Counted from the stretch's first letter, positions 16,366 to 25,537 are shown. The stretch: 64,000 nt of DNA from CALKJU01 sp035326425 (GCA_035326425.1 DAOLFG010000006.1:62001-126000); one strand, 5' to 3'. Numbers and translations are program-made. Notes: a model not told the origin generated them from the letters alone.

Positions 16366-16410
16366 GCGCAAACCACCGTCAAGCCATTGGAATGGCTCGG
16401 TGTTTTGCGC
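16366..16410. other. oriT: Candidate origin of transfer (oriT) hairpin
   Basis: A compound inverted repeat: outer arms GCGCAAACCACCG (16366-16378) and CGGTGTTTTGCGC (16398-16410) match at 12 of 13 positions, inner arms AGCCATT (16382-16388) and AATGGCT (16391-16397) match perfectly with a GG loop. It lies about 100 bases before the relaxase gene in the only non-coding-looking stretch of this operon, the classic location of oriT. The nic site would be nearby, possibly in the lower-GC sequence to its right, but cannot be assigned. Confidence 0.6.
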
Positions 16411-16507
16411 ATATGGCGGTCGGTCGTGCATACGCATGGGCGATTCTGCCTGCAAAATCAAAGGCGGATTGTATGGGCGGCCCCGCCGCGCTTCCTGGGA
16501 GGCGCGC

Positions 16508-18295
16508 ATGAGCGGCGACGACAGCGATTTCCGCATCCGCCCCGGCAAGCCGCGCTCTACTCGCGCGCCGCGCGCCAAGCCGTTCATCAACCAGGTGCTG
16601 CGCGCCGCCAGGCAGGCGAGCAATGCGACGGCCCGCGGATCGGGCTCGCCGTCACGGCGCAGCGGTGGCGGCGCCGGCCGCTCGACCTTCGGCCGCGGCC
16701 GCAATGTGATCTCGCGCAGCCGGTTGCTCGGCTCGCATCGCCGCGTCGTCGCCAAGGCGCGCATCGCCCGGCACCGGGGCCGGGCTTTCCGTTCCGCTCC
16801 GATCTCGGCGCACCTCTCTTATCTGAAGCGCGAAGGCGTCAGCCGAGACGGCGAGAAGGGCGTCATGTTCGACGCCGACAACGACCGCGCCGACGATCTC
16901 GGCTTCGCCGATCGCTGCCAGGACGACCGGCACCATTTCCGCTTCATCATCTCCCCGGAAGACGCCGGCCAGATGGACGACCTGCGCGCCTTCACCCGCG
17001 ATCTGGTCAAACAGATGGAGGCGGACCTTGGCACGCGGCTCGATTGGGTCGCCGTCGATCATTGGAACACCGACAACCCACACGTTCATCTTCTCGTGCG
17101 CGGCGTCGACGAGACCGGCGCCGATCTCGTCATTTCGCGCGACTATATCAGCCACGGCCTGCGCGGGCGGGCAGAGGAGCTGGTCGATGCCGAGCTAGGC
17201 CCCAAGCCCGAGCACGAGATCCGATCCAGCCTCGCGCGCGAGATCGACGTCGAACGCTGGACGCGGCTCGATCGGGAGATCGCACGCCAGTCGAACGAGG
17301 TCGGCTATATCGACCTGCGGCCCGAGGCGAAGGGGCCGGACGATCCCGAAATCCGTCGGCTGTTGATCGCCCGCCTGCGCCATCTCGAAAAGATGGGCCT
17401 GGCGACCGATGCCGGCGTTAACGAATGGTTCGTCGAGCCGGGCGCGGAACGGCTGCTCCGCGATCTCGGCCATCGCGGTGACATCATCAAGACCATGCAC
17501 AATGCCTTCGCCGGGCTCGGCGAGGAACGCGGCGTTGCCGACTTCGCAATCGACCCCGGCAAGGACGGACCGCCGATCATCGGCCGCCTTGTCGACAAGG
17601 GCCTTCATGACGAGCTGACGGGCGAAGCCTATGCCGTGATCGACGGCACCGACGGCCGCGCCCATCACGTCCGGCTGCGCGGCATCGAGGCGTTCGAGCG
17701 CGCCCCGCCGGTTGGCGGCATCGTCGAGGTTCGCCGCTTCGGCGGGCCGGACGATCCCCGACCCACCGTCGTCCTCGCCAACCGCTCCGACCTGGATCTC
17801 CAGACCCAGATCACCGCGCCGGGCGCGACCTGGCTTGATCACCGGCTCGTCGAAAAGGAGGCGATGCCGCTCGGTGCTGGCGGCTTCGGCCGCGAGGTGC
17901 GCGAGGCGATGGACGCGCGGGCCGAACATCTCGCCGACGAGGGGCTCGCCCGGCGCGAAAGCCAGCGCATCGTCCTGCAGCGGAATCTCCTGGCGACGCT
18001 GCGCCGGCGCGAACTCGACGCCGTGGGCGAGCAGCTCTCGGCCGAGACCGGCCTTGCGCATGTGAAGGCGCAGGCCGGCGAATATGTCGCCGGCACCTAT
18101 AGCCGCCAGCTCTCCCTCTCCTCCGGCCGCTTCGCGGTGATCGAGGGCATCGGCCCCGACGGCGGGCGCGGTTTCCAGCTCGTCCCTTGGTCCCGCGAGA
18201 TCGAACACAAGCTCGGCCAGCACATCTGCGGCGTCGGCCGCGGCGGCGGGGGAATCGACTGGTCATTCGGCCGTAAGCGCGACCTCGGCCTCTGA
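16508..18295 (+). CDS. rlxS: Relaxase with DUF3363 domain, RlxS-like
   Basis: 595 residues; ATG chosen at 16508 with GGGAGG six to seven bases upstream. The relaxase domain covers about residues 95-300. A conserved HLSYLKREGV (Tyr105 is a candidate catalytic residue) is followed by the metal-binding histidines of HWNTDNPHVH (His185, His192, His194). DUF3363 occupies the C-terminal half. It would nick oriT, bind the 5' end and pilot the strand into the recipient with TraG and the Trb channel. The same architecture is found in RlxS of ICEMlSymR7A. It is followed 15 bases later by traG. Confidence 0.9.
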   Translation: MSGDDSDFRIRPGKPRSTRAPRAKPFINQVLRAARQASNATARGSGSPSRRSGGGAGRSTFGRGRNVISRSRLLGSHRRVVAKARIARHRGRAFRSAPISAHLSYLKREGVSRDGEKGVMFDADNDRADDLGFADRCQDDRHHFRFIISPEDAGQMDDLRAFTRDLVKQMEADLGTRLDWVAVDHWNTDNPHVHLLVRGVDETGADLVISRDYISHGLRGRAEELVDAELGPKPEHEIRSSLAREIDVERWTRLDREIARQSNEVGYIDLRPEAKGPDDPEIRRLLIARLRHLEKMGLATDAGVNEWFVEPGAERLLRDLGHRGDIIKTMHNAFAGLGEERGVADFAIDPGKDGPPIIGRLVDKGLHDELTGEAYAVIDGTDGRAHHVRLRGIEAFERAPPVGGIVEVRRFGGPDDPRPTVVLANRSDLDLQTQITAPGATWLDHRLVEKEAMPLGAGGFGREVREAMDARAEHLADEGLARRESQRIVLQRNLLATLRRRELDAVGEQLSAETGLAHVKAQAGEYVAGTYSRQLSLSSGRFAVIEGIGPDGGRGFQLVPWSREIEHKLGQHICGVGRGGGGIDWSFGRKRDLGL

Positions 18296-18310
18296 CGAAA
18301 GGAGCTTTCC

Positions 18311-20311
18311 ATGTCCGGCACGAAAATCCTCTGGGGCCAGATCAGCATCGTCTTCCTGATCGTGCTCGCCTCGATCTGGGGCGGCACGCAATGGGTCGCC
18401 TTCCGGCTCGGCTTCCAGCCGCAGCTCGGGCCGGCCTGGTTCGAGGTCGCCGGCTGGCCGGTCTACTATCCGCCCGCGCTGTTCTGGTGGTGGTATTTCT
18501 ATGATGCCTATGCCCCGCGCATCTTCGCCGAGGGCGGCATCATCGCGGCATCGGGCGGCATCATCTCCATCGCCGTCGCCATCACCATGTCGGTGATGCG
18601 CGCCCGCGAGGCCAATGACATCGACACCTATGGCTCGGCGCGATGGGCCGACCGCGCGGAGATCGCGCGCACCGGCCTGCTCGGCCAGGACGGCGTGGTC
18701 CTCGGCCGCTACGAGCGCGACTATCTGCGGCACGACGGTCCCGAGCACATCTTATGTTTTGCACCGACGCGATCGGGCAAGGGCGTCGGGCTGGTCGTGC
18801 CGAGCCTGCTGACCTGGCCGGGCTCCGCGATCGTCCACGACATCAAAGGGGAAAACTGGCAGCTCACCGCCGGCTTCCGGTCACGGCACGGCAGGGTGCT
18901 CCTGTTCGACCCGACCAATGCGGCGTCGGCCGCCTACAATCCCTTGCTCGAGGTAAGGCGCGGGGAATGGGAAGTGCGCGACGTGCAGAACGTCGCCGAC
19001 GTGCTGGTCGATCCGGAAGGCAGCCTGGAGAAGCGGAACCATTGGGAAAAGACGTCCCACTCGCTTTTGGTCGGCGCCATCCTGCATGTGCTTTACGCCG
19101 AACCCGACAAGACGCTCGCCGGCGTCGCCGCCTTCCTCTCCGATCCGCGCCGCACGATCGAAGCGACCTTGGACGCGATGATGGCCACCCGCCATCTCGG
19201 CGAGAAGGGGCCGCATCCGGTGGTCGCGTCGACGGCGCGGGAACTGCTCAACAAGAGCGACAATGAACGCTCGGGCGTCCTGTCCACGGCCATGAGCTTC
19301 CTCGGCCTCTACCGCGATCCGGTGGTCGCGGCCGTCACCTCGCGCTGCGACTGGCGCATCGCCGATTTGATCGCCGACCCGAAACCCTCGACGCTGTTTC
19401 TGGTCGTGCCGCCCTCGGACATTTCGCGGACCAAACCCCTCATTCGCCTCGTGCTGAACCAGATCGGGAGGAGGCTGACAGAAGACCTCCATGCCAAGGA
19501 CCGGCGGCACCGGGTGCTGTTGCTGCTGGACGAGTTCAGCAGTCTGGGGCGGCTGGATTTTTTCGAGTCCTCGCTGGCGTTTCTGGCAGGCTACGGCATC
19601 AAGGGCTTCTTGATCGCGCAGAGCTTGAATCAGATCGAAAAGGCATACGGGGCGAACAACTCCATCCTCGACAATTGCCACGTCAGGGTGAGCTTCGCCA
19701 CCAATGATGAAAGGACCGCGAAAAGAGTTTCGGACGCCCTTGGGACGGCAACCGAAATGAAGGCGATGCAGAACTTCGCCGGTAGCCGCCTGGCGCCATG
19801 GCTCGGTCACATCATGGTCTCGCGCTCGGAGACCGCCCGCCAGCTCCTCACCCCCGGCGAGATCATGCAGCTCCCGCCGGACGACGAGATCGTCATGGTC
19901 GCGGGAACGCCGCCGATCCGGGCGAAGAAGGCGCGCTATTACGCCGATCCTCGCCTGGCCGAACGCATCCTGCCGCCGCCCGATCCGGCGAAGATCACCT
20001 TCAGCGTGCGTCTGGACGGATGGTCGGCGCTGAAGCCCCTGAAGCCCGATGCGGCTCTGGCCGCCGCGGCAAAGCCCACCGGCAAGGAGGACGAGGACAA
20101 GGCAAATTCGAGCCTGCGCCGGGAGCCCGAACTGCCGGACCATGTGGAGATCGTTCACGAGAAGAAGGCGCCGGAGCCCGAGAACGAGTTTCAGCATTTG
20201 CTCGGCGACGATCAGGAAGACATAGCCCGGCAGCGCCAGGCCATGCGCCGCCAGATGCGCGGTGTTGCCCGGCAGGTCTCCATGGACCCGAACGACACCA
20301 TTGATATGTGA
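18311..20311 (+). CDS. traG: Type IV coupling protein TraG/VirD4
   Basis: 666 residues. Two to three N-terminal membrane helices lie near residues 8-25, 50-65 and 75-97. The Walker A motif is APTRSGKGVG (151-160), followed by PGSAIVHDIKGENW, with Walker B in VLLLLDEFSSLGRL near residue 400. The C-terminus is charged and probably binds substrate. As an inner-membrane ATPase it connects the relaxosome to the Trb type IV secretion channel. It has a ribosome-binding site AAAGGAG and ends just before copG. Confidence 0.93.
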   Translation: MSGTKILWGQISIVFLIVLASIWGGTQWVAFRLGFQPQLGPAWFEVAGWPVYYPPALFWWWYFYDAYAPRIFAEGGIIAASGGIISIAVAITMSVMRAREANDIDTYGSARWADRAEIARTGLLGQDGVVLGRYERDYLRHDGPEHILCFAPTRSGKGVGLVVPSLLTWPGSAIVHDIKGENWQLTAGFRSRHGRVLLFDPTNAASAAYNPLLEVRRGEWEVRDVQNVADVLVDPEGSLEKRNHWEKTSHSLLVGAILHVLYAEPDKTLAGVAAFLSDPRRTIEATLDAMMATRHLGEKGPHPVVASTARELLNKSDNERSGVLSTAMSFLGLYRDPVVAAVTSRCDWRIADLIADPKPSTLFLVVPPSDISRTKPLIRLVLNQIGRRLTEDLHAKDRRHRVLLLLDEFSSLGRLDFFESSLAFLAGYGIKGFLIAQSLNQIEKAYGANNSILDNCHVRVSFATNDERTAKRVSDALGTATEMKAMQNFAGSRLAPWLGHIMVSRSETARQLLTPGEIMQLPPDDEIVMVAGTPPIRAKKARYYADPRLAERILPPPDPAKITFSVRLDGWSALKPLKPDAALAAAAKPTGKEDEDKANSSLRREPELPDHVEIVHEKKAPEPENEFQHLLGDDQEDIARQRQAMRRQMRGVARQVSMDPNDTIDM

Positions 20312-20320
20312 GGAACGACC

Positions 20321-20746
20321 TTGCGCGAACGCCTTTGCCTGACCCTTCCGTCCGACCTGCTCGCCCGGCTCAACGATCTTGCCGACCGCCGCAAGCTGTC
20401 GCGCTCGGCCGTCGCCGAAGCGGCCATCGCCTCGTTCCTGTCGCCCGACGCCCTCGACACGCGCGAAGCCGCCTTCACGCGCCGGCTCGATCGCCTGTCG
20501 CGCCAGACGGCGCGGCTGGAACGCGACGTGCGGCTGACGGCCGACACTCTGGCGCTGTTCGTCCGCCACTGGCTCACCATCACTCCGCCGCTTCCGTCCG
20601 AGGCCCACGCGACCGCCCAGATCAAGGGCAAGGAGCGTTTCGAGGTCTTCGTCCAGACGCTCGCCATCCGGCTTCAGCAGGGCAATAGCTTCCTCAGCGA
20701 GATTCCCGACGATATTGTTACAGGCAGAGACGACGCCGAGGGATGA
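20321..20746 (+). CDS. CopG-type ribbon-helix-helix regulator
   Basis: 141 residues; TTG start preceded by GAGGAACG. The N-terminus RERLCLTLPSDLLARLNDLADRRKLSRSAVAEAAIASFL is a ribbon-helix-helix, followed by a helical C-terminal region. In related ICEs a CopG gene stands between traG and trbB and probably acts as an operon regulator. Here an arsenic cassette begins only about 25 bases after its stop and separates it from trbB by 4.8 kb. Confidence 0.78.
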   Translation: MRERLCLTLPSDLLARLNDLADRRKLSRSAVAEAAIASFLSPDALDTREAAFTRRLDRLSRQTARLERDVRLTADTLALFVRHWLTITPPLPSEAHATAQIKGKERFEVFVQTLAIRLQQGNSFLSEIPDDIVTGRDDAEG

Positions 20747-20773
20747 CCGCGCCACGCGGCGCCGGCCAAATAC

Positions 20774-21986
20774 CTATTGTGGTCCACCCCTGCCAACCGA
20801 TCCCCACAGCATCGCAACGAGCGCCAGATTGCCGAGAGCGAGCACGGCTAGCATGATTAGCGTCTGGTCTGTTCCGGCGATGGAAAGCAGGAGTGCGCCC
20901 ACGGTCGGCCCGACCGCTTGGGCGACGAGGCCTGGTCGCGCCAGCCTTCCCATGATCGGCGCATAGCGCGCGGGGCCGAACAGGGCGAGCGGAAGCGCCC
21001 CCTTGGCTATGGAGAAGATGCCATTGCCGGCGCCGTAGAGGACGAGCGATAGCCCGATGATGGGGAAAGCCAGCGGCAAGCATCGTCATTCCTGCCGCCC
21101 CCAAAGCCGTAGCGATTGCGAGCGTCCAGAACGGATGATGCCGCCCGCCGCTCACCATTTCACCGATGCGGCCGGCAACTTGGGCGGGCCCGATCAGCGC
21201 GCCGAGCGCAACCGCTTCGGCGAGCGAGAAGCCGCGTTGCTGCAACAGGGTCAGCAGATGCACCGAAACGATGGTGACGCCTAGACCAGCCAGAACCATG
21301 ATCGCCATCAGGATCAGGTAGGTCCGGCGTTCGTGACCATGCAGCGCCAAACGTGGTGTTTCGCGCACGCCGCCGACAGGCTTGGGCTTGCCGTTGCGCG
21401 GCAGAACAAGCAGCACGAGCGGCAGGCAGATGGCGAGGTGGATGGCGGCATAAGCAGCGCATGTTCCCCGCCATCTCCAATGCTCCAGAAACAGAGCCGA
21501 GAGCGACCAGCAGATCGTGCTTGCAAAGCCGCCCCACAGCGTCAGGGTGGTGATGGCGGAACGCGCCGAATGGCCGTAGTAGCCGCCGAGGGTTGCGAAG
21601 GCGGTATCATAGAGGCCCGTCCCCATGCCGAGACCGAGCACGACCCATCCGACGACGAACACCCAAAGGGACGGCGCGGACGCAAGGATGAGAAGTCCAG
21701 CGGCAAGGAGCAGACACGCGGCCGCGAGGACCGGCCGCCCGCCATGCTGGCCGACGGCATCGCCCACGCGCGGAGATATGATGCCGGCGGTGAGCAGGCC
21801 GAGGGAAAGAGCGCCGACGATCCATGCCAGCGGCCAGCCGGTGTCAGCCGCGATTGGCGCGGCAAGAACGGCGAGCAGATAGTAGGAGCTGCCCCACGCG
21901 AATATCTGCACGACGCCGAGCGCGGAAATGATCGGCCAGCGGGGACCGGCGAGAAGCTGATTTGCGGATGCCGGCACTTCGTTCAT
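20774..21986 (-). pseudogene. MFS transporter of ars operon, frameshifted
   Basis: A major-facilitator protein of about 400 residues read in two frames. The first part (21986 to about 21070) carries TM1-9 from MNEVPASANQLLAGPRWPI. The frame then breaks after MTMLAAGFP, and the rest (GLSLVLYGAGNGIFSIAKG to GSVGRGGPQ) continues in another frame to 20774. One base lost or two gained near 21065-21075 explains it. MFS genes of this kind end alphaproteobacterial ars operons (known in Ochrobactrum ars2) and may export arsenic compounds. It could be a true pseudogene or a sequencing error, as the assembly is draft. Confidence 0.75.
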
Positions 21987-21992
21987 GGTGGA

Positions 21993-23048
21993 TCAGCGCT
22001 CTGCTTCTATAGGAGCGGCGCGGCGGCCGTCGCGCTCATACCAGCCTTTCGAGCGGTTCACGATCCAGACGACCGAAAGCATCACCGGCACCTCGATCAG
22101 CACGCCAACCACGGTTGCGAGCGCGGCCCCGGAGTGGAATCCGAACAGGCTTATGGCGGCGGCAACCGCCAACTCGAAGAAGTTCGATGCGCCGATCAGC
22201 GCCGAGGGACCGGCGACGCAATGCTGTTCGCCCACGGCGCGGTTGAGCAGATAGGCCAGCCCCGAGTTGAAATAGACTTGAATCAGGATGGGAACCGCCA
22301 GCAGGGCAATGATGAGCGGTTGCGCTATGATCTGTTCCCCTTGGAAGCCGAACAGCAGCACCAGCGTCACCAGCAGGGCGACCAGCGACAGCGGCCCGAG
22401 CTTCGCCAGCAACGCGGCGAGTGCCGGAGCGCCGCCCGTCGCAAGGAGCCGTCGCCGGATGATCTGCGCGACGATGACCGGAATGACGATGTAGAGCACG
22501 ACCGAGAGGACCAGCGTTCCCCACGGCACGGTGATGGCGGACAGGCCAAGAAGCAGCCCGACAATCGGCGCGAAGGCCACCACCATGATAGCGTCGTTGA
22601 GTGCGACCTGACTCAACGTGAAATGCGGCTCGCCCTTGGTGAGATTCGACCAGACGAACACCATTGCGGTGCAGGGTGCGGCGGCCAATATGATGAGGCC
22701 GGCGATATAGCTGTCGATCTGGTCGGTTGGCAGATAGGGCCGGAACAGCCAGCCGATGAACAGCCAGCCGAGCAGCGCCATCGAAAAGGGTTTGATCGCC
22801 CAATTGATGAACAGCGTCACGCCGATGCCGCGCCAGTGCCGGCCGACTTCTCCGAGGGCGGCGAAGTCAATCTTGAGCAGCATGGGAATGACCATGAGCC
22901 AGATCAGCACCGCGACGGGCAGATTGACCCTGGCGATTTCGAGCGCGCTGACCGTCTGGAACACGCCGGGGAACCAATGCCCGAGGGCGATGCCGCCGAC
23001 GATGCACAGCGCCACCCAAAGGGTGAGATAGCGTTCAAAGGTGGGCAT
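21993..23048 (-). CDS. acr3: Arsenite efflux permease ACR3
   Basis: 351 residues, about ten membrane helices, typical ACR3 length. The conserved cysteine needed for arsenite transport lies in AAAPCTAMVFVWSNLTKG. Other family blocks are NWAIKPFSMALLGW and ASNFFELAVAAAISLFG. It pumps As(III), the product of the two reductases encoded upstream in the same operon, out of the cytoplasm. Nine bases separate its start from the arsC-arsN2 fusion gene. Confidence 0.93.
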   Translation of the reverse strand: MPTFERYLTLWVALCIVGGIALGHWFPGVFQTVSALEIARVNLPVAVLIWLMVIPMLLKIDFAALGEVGRHWRGIGVTLFINWAIKPFSMALLGWLFIGWLFRPYLPTDQIDSYIAGLIILAAAPCTAMVFVWSNLTKGEPHFTLSQVALNDAIMVVAFAPIVGLLLGLSAITVPWGTLVLSVVLYIVIPVIVAQIIRRRLLATGGAPALAALLAKLGPLSLVALLVTLVLLFGFQGEQIIAQPLIIALLAVPILIQVYFNSGLAYLLNRAVGEQHCVAGPSALIGASNFFELAVAAAISLFGFHSGAALATVVGVLIEVPVMLSVVWIVNRSKGWYERDGRRAAPIEAER

Positions 23049-23057
23049 GGGAAATCC

Positions 23058-23885
23058 TCAGAAACCGATGCTGCGGGAAAGCAGCGGTGCGCTCGCTGGA
23101 CACAGGCTCGCAGTCTGCCGGGTTGCCAGAACAGCGGCCGGCGCGGCTTGCCGGTCCACCACCCTGAAACCGATCTTCTCGAAGAAAGGCGCGGCCGTGT
23201 CCGTCAGCAGCCATGCGGTTCGGGCGCCCGAACGATAGGCGCGGCAGAGCAGCACCGGGACGATGTTGCGGCCGAGGCCCTTGCCACGAAACGCCGGCAG
23301 AACGGCGACCGAGCGCAGCAAGATATGCTCGCCAAGAAGCTCGAGGCCGCCATATCCCACGGTCGCGCCGTCAAGGGTCGAGAAGGTGTAGAAGGTCTGC
23401 CCCGCTTCGGCCAGATCGTCCACCGGCAAGCCTTCGGCTGTCAGCGCATCGGCAAGGCCAGCATCATTGGCGGCGACGAGCCGATCCTTGAGGAAAGGCA
23501 CACCTTCCTCCTTCAGCAGATTGGGAAGCGGCGTATCCGGCAGCAGATCGGCGGCGACATCGGAGGGCCGGCATAGGGCAACGCCCTTCGGCGTCACGAC
23601 GAGGGGCCGGTTGATAAGGATGGGACGCGCCGTCATTGCATCGAGCAGATCGCCGTCGCTCAAACTCGGATCATCCAATCCGAGTTCGGCATAGGGCGTC
23701 CCCTTCTTGCGAAGGGCCGCCCGGACGGTCAGCCCGGCGCGCGCGATGAGATCGGCCAGTTCCAAACGTGTCGGCGGCGTCTTGAGATATTCGACCACTT
23801 GCGGCGCGAAGCCGTAGTGCCGGATGAGGGCGAGCGTGTTGCGGGAGGTTCCGCAATCGGGGTTGTGGTAGATGACGACGTTCAT
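23058..23885 (-). CDS. arsC: Fusion of glutaredoxin-type arsenate reductase and ArsN2-like acetyltransferase
   Basis: 275 residues from the ATG at 23885 (MNVVIYHNPDCGTSRNT). Residues 1-140 are the Spx/ArsC thioredoxin-fold reductase with catalytic Cys in CGTSRN and the arginine-containing NRPLVVTPKG loop. Residues 145-275 are a GNAT fold (VGYGGLELLGEHILLRSVAVLPAFRGKGLGRNIV, the acetyl-CoA loop, shown within 20-residue limits as AVLPAFRGKGLG). ArsN-type acetyltransferases are linked to detoxification of arsenic-containing compounds such as phosphinothricin-like arsenicals. Such fusions are known. It is a second arsenate reductase in this operon. Confidence 0.85.
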   Translation of the reverse strand: MNVVIYHNPDCGTSRNTLALIRHYGFAPQVVEYLKTPPTRLELADLIARAGLTVRAALRKKGTPYAELGLDDPSLSDGDLLDAMTARPILINRPLVVTPKGVALCRPSDVAADLLPDTPLPNLLKEEGVPFLKDRLVAANDAGLADALTAEGLPVDDLAEAGQTFYTFSTLDGATVGYGGLELLGEHILLRSVAVLPAFRGKGLGRNIVPVLLCRAYRSGARTAWLLTDTAAPFFEKIGFRVVDRQAAPAAVLATRQTASLCPASAPLLSRSIGF

Positions 23886-23892
23886 TGCCGCC

Positions 23893-24435
23893 TCATGCCG
23901 CGCTGCCGCGCGGCGAGCTTGCGCCTTCAGATTGGCCGATTTCGACAAGGCGGGAGCGCAGCGTCGATTTGTCGAGGCTGGAAACGGGAAGCGCGGCAAA
24001 GACCGCGATGCGGTTCCGCAGATAGCGGAACGCGCTCACGAACGCCGTTTGCCGGGCAATCTCCGGGCCTTCGACGGCGGCGGGGTCTTCGATCCCCCAA
24101 TGCGCCGTCATCGGTTGGCCCGGCCAGACTGGGCAGGCTTCGCCGGCCGCGCTGTCGCAGACGGTGAACACGAAATCCATGACCGGGGCGTCAGGCTCGT
24201 TAAATTCGTCCCATGCCTTCGAGCGCAGGCCCTCGGTGGGATAGTCGAAGTTCGCCAGCGTCGTGATCGCGAGCGGGTTCACTTCGCCCTTCGGCTGGCT
24301 TCCGGCCGAGTATGCGCGGAAGCAGCCCGCGCCGTCCTTGCTCAAGATGCTTTCTGCGAGGATCGAGCGGGCGGAATTGCCGGTGCAGAGGAACAGGACA
24401 TTGAAGATGCGTTCGGGTGCGGCGAGGTCAGGCAT
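23893..24435 (-). CDS. arsC: Arsenate reductase, low-molecular-weight phosphatase type
   Basis: 180 residues; start at ATG 24435, which overlaps the end of arsR (ATGCCTGA). The P-loop CTGNSARS (near residues 17-24) carries the nucleophilic Cys, and FVFTVCDSAAGEACP supplies the further cysteines used in the thioredoxin-coupled cycle. It reduces arsenate to arsenite for ACR3. Member of the arsR-arsC-arsC/N2-acr3-MFS operon. Confidence 0.9.
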   Translation of the reverse strand: MPDLAAPERIFNVLFLCTGNSARSILAESILSKDGAGCFRAYSAGSQPKGEVNPLAITTLANFDYPTEGLRSKAWDEFNEPDAPVMDFVFTVCDSAAGEACPVWPGQPMTAHWGIEDPAAVEGPEIARQTAFVSAFRYLRNRIAVFAALPVSSLDKSTLRSRLVEIGQSEGASSPRGSAA

Positions 24436-24790
24436 GGGTGGCGTCCTTGGCGGGTTCACAACAGGCGACGAGCCGGTTCACGACCGGGCTGCACACGGCC
24501 GGGTGGCCTTGGCAGCAGTCGCGCATGAGAAATTCGAGAAGGCCGGATAGCGCCGGATAGGAGGCGCTGTAGATGATCGAGCGCCCGTCCCGGCGGGACT
24601 CGACGAGGCCGGCTTGTTCAAGGTGGCTCAGGTGGAAGGACATGCGCGACGAGGATGCGCCGTCCATGGCTTCCCCGATTGCGCCGGCCGGCATCCCATC
24701 TGGCCCGGCCGTCACCAGCAGGCGCACGATACGCAGGCGGGTTTCCTGCGAGAGCGCCGCGAACGCAGAGAGGGCTTGCTTCTCGTTCAT
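24428..24790 (-). CDS. arsR: ArsR-family arsenic-responsive repressor
   Basis: 120 residues from ATG 24790 (a TTG one codon earlier is an alternative). Winged HTH with SSRMSFHLSHLEQAGLVESRRDGRSIIY. Arsenite-binding cysteines are near the C-terminus, in RDCCQGHPAVC and VACCEP, rather than in the DNA-recognition helix as in the E. coli protein. This is the arrangement of many alphaproteobacterial ArsR proteins. First gene of the minus-strand ars operon; probably represses it and the divergent DUF6428 gene. Confidence 0.9.
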   Translation of the reverse strand: MNEKQALSAFAALSQETRLRIVRLLVTAGPDGMPAGAIGEAMDGASSSRMSFHLSHLEQAGLVESRRDGRSIIYSASYPALSGLLEFLMRDCCQGHPAVCSPVVNRLVACCEPAKDATHA

Positions 24791-24837
24791 CAATGTCTCA
24801 ATATCTCAAGAATCATTGAAACAATGGATACACGGAC
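24791..24837. promoter_or_regulatory. Divergent ars promoter/operator region
   Basis: Only 47 bases separate arsR from the divergent 24838 gene. The stretch is AT-rich compared with its surroundings, with repeated TCTCAA/ATTGAA-type words (for example CAATGTCTCAATATCTCAAG). ArsR operators are usually AT-rich imperfect repeats, so an ArsR site covering both promoters is likely. Exact -10/-35 elements were not assigned. Confidence 0.5.
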
Positions 24838-25335
24838 ATGAATGTTCACGCCAGCCCCGTGAAGACGGATTTTCAGGATGACGCTTCGCTCGGGGCGTTC
24901 CTCGATGCTTTGGAAGCGCACGGCGCCAAGGCGCTTGTCCTTGCCTATGGCAATGGGCAGCAGGTGCAGGCCGGCTACCACGTCACCGAGGTCAAGGCGG
25001 GTTCCTTCGTCACGCTCGATTGCGGCGGCAACCCCGATGCGTGGCGGGAAACGGTCTTGCAGGTCGAGGATATTCCAGGGGCCAAGGGCAGCGCGCCCAT
25101 GAGTGTCGCCAAATTCCTGTCAATCTTGGGAAAGGTCGGTAGCAGGGTCCAACTCGACAGAGAGGCGCGTTTGACCTGGGAAGTGAGCCGCCCCGGTGAT
25201 CCAATGCAGATCTATGACGTGGCCGGCATCAAGATCGAAAATGACCAGGCGATTGTGCTGTTCAGCCCACGCCCGGCGATCTGCAAGCCCAGGCATCGCA
25301 CACAGCAGGCCGGAGCGCCTGCCTGTTGCGGGTAG
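24838..25335 (+). CDS. DUF6428-family protein of the ars cassette
   Basis: 165 residues, divergent from arsR. The core FQDDASLGAFLDALEAHGAK with VLAYGNGQQVQAGYHVTEVKAG fits the DUF6428 family that often accompanies arsR operons. The protein is soluble. Its C-terminus ends in PACCG, a vicinal cysteine pair that could bind arsenite, as could the cysteine in PAICKPRHR. Function not established; an arsenic-sensing or buffering role is a guess. No ribosome-binding site is obvious, so translation may be weak or leaderless. Confidence 0.7.
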   Translation: MNVHASPVKTDFQDDASLGAFLDALEAHGAKALVLAYGNGQQVQAGYHVTEVKAGSFVTLDCGGNPDAWRETVLQVEDIPGAKGSAPMSVAKFLSILGKVGSRVQLDREARLTWEVSRPGDPMQIYDVAGIKIENDQAIVLFSPRPAICKPRHRTQQAGAPACCG

Positions 25336-25537
25336 GGACAAAAGGCAAGCCGAATCGTCCGGCGAGACTAAAGGTCATCCGCAACCTTATCTTCGGAACG
25401 CCAAACCGCCGTTCTCCTGTATTACTTCGCTGCTCTACTACTACGACCGAAACTTGTTGAATCGGCCCGTTTTGCCGTCCTTTTAGTCATCCCCATCCGG
25501 GGACCGCCTTCGCCCTCCTCCCCGGAAAGGGGACGAG

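Noticed and set aside
16257..16511. Open frame between the lytic transglycosylase and rlxS
   Set aside because: It starts at an ATGA overlap, but the sequence is basic low-complexity without a domain, runs through the oriT-like hairpin and into rlxS, and composition differs from coding neighbours. Better explained as the oriT region.
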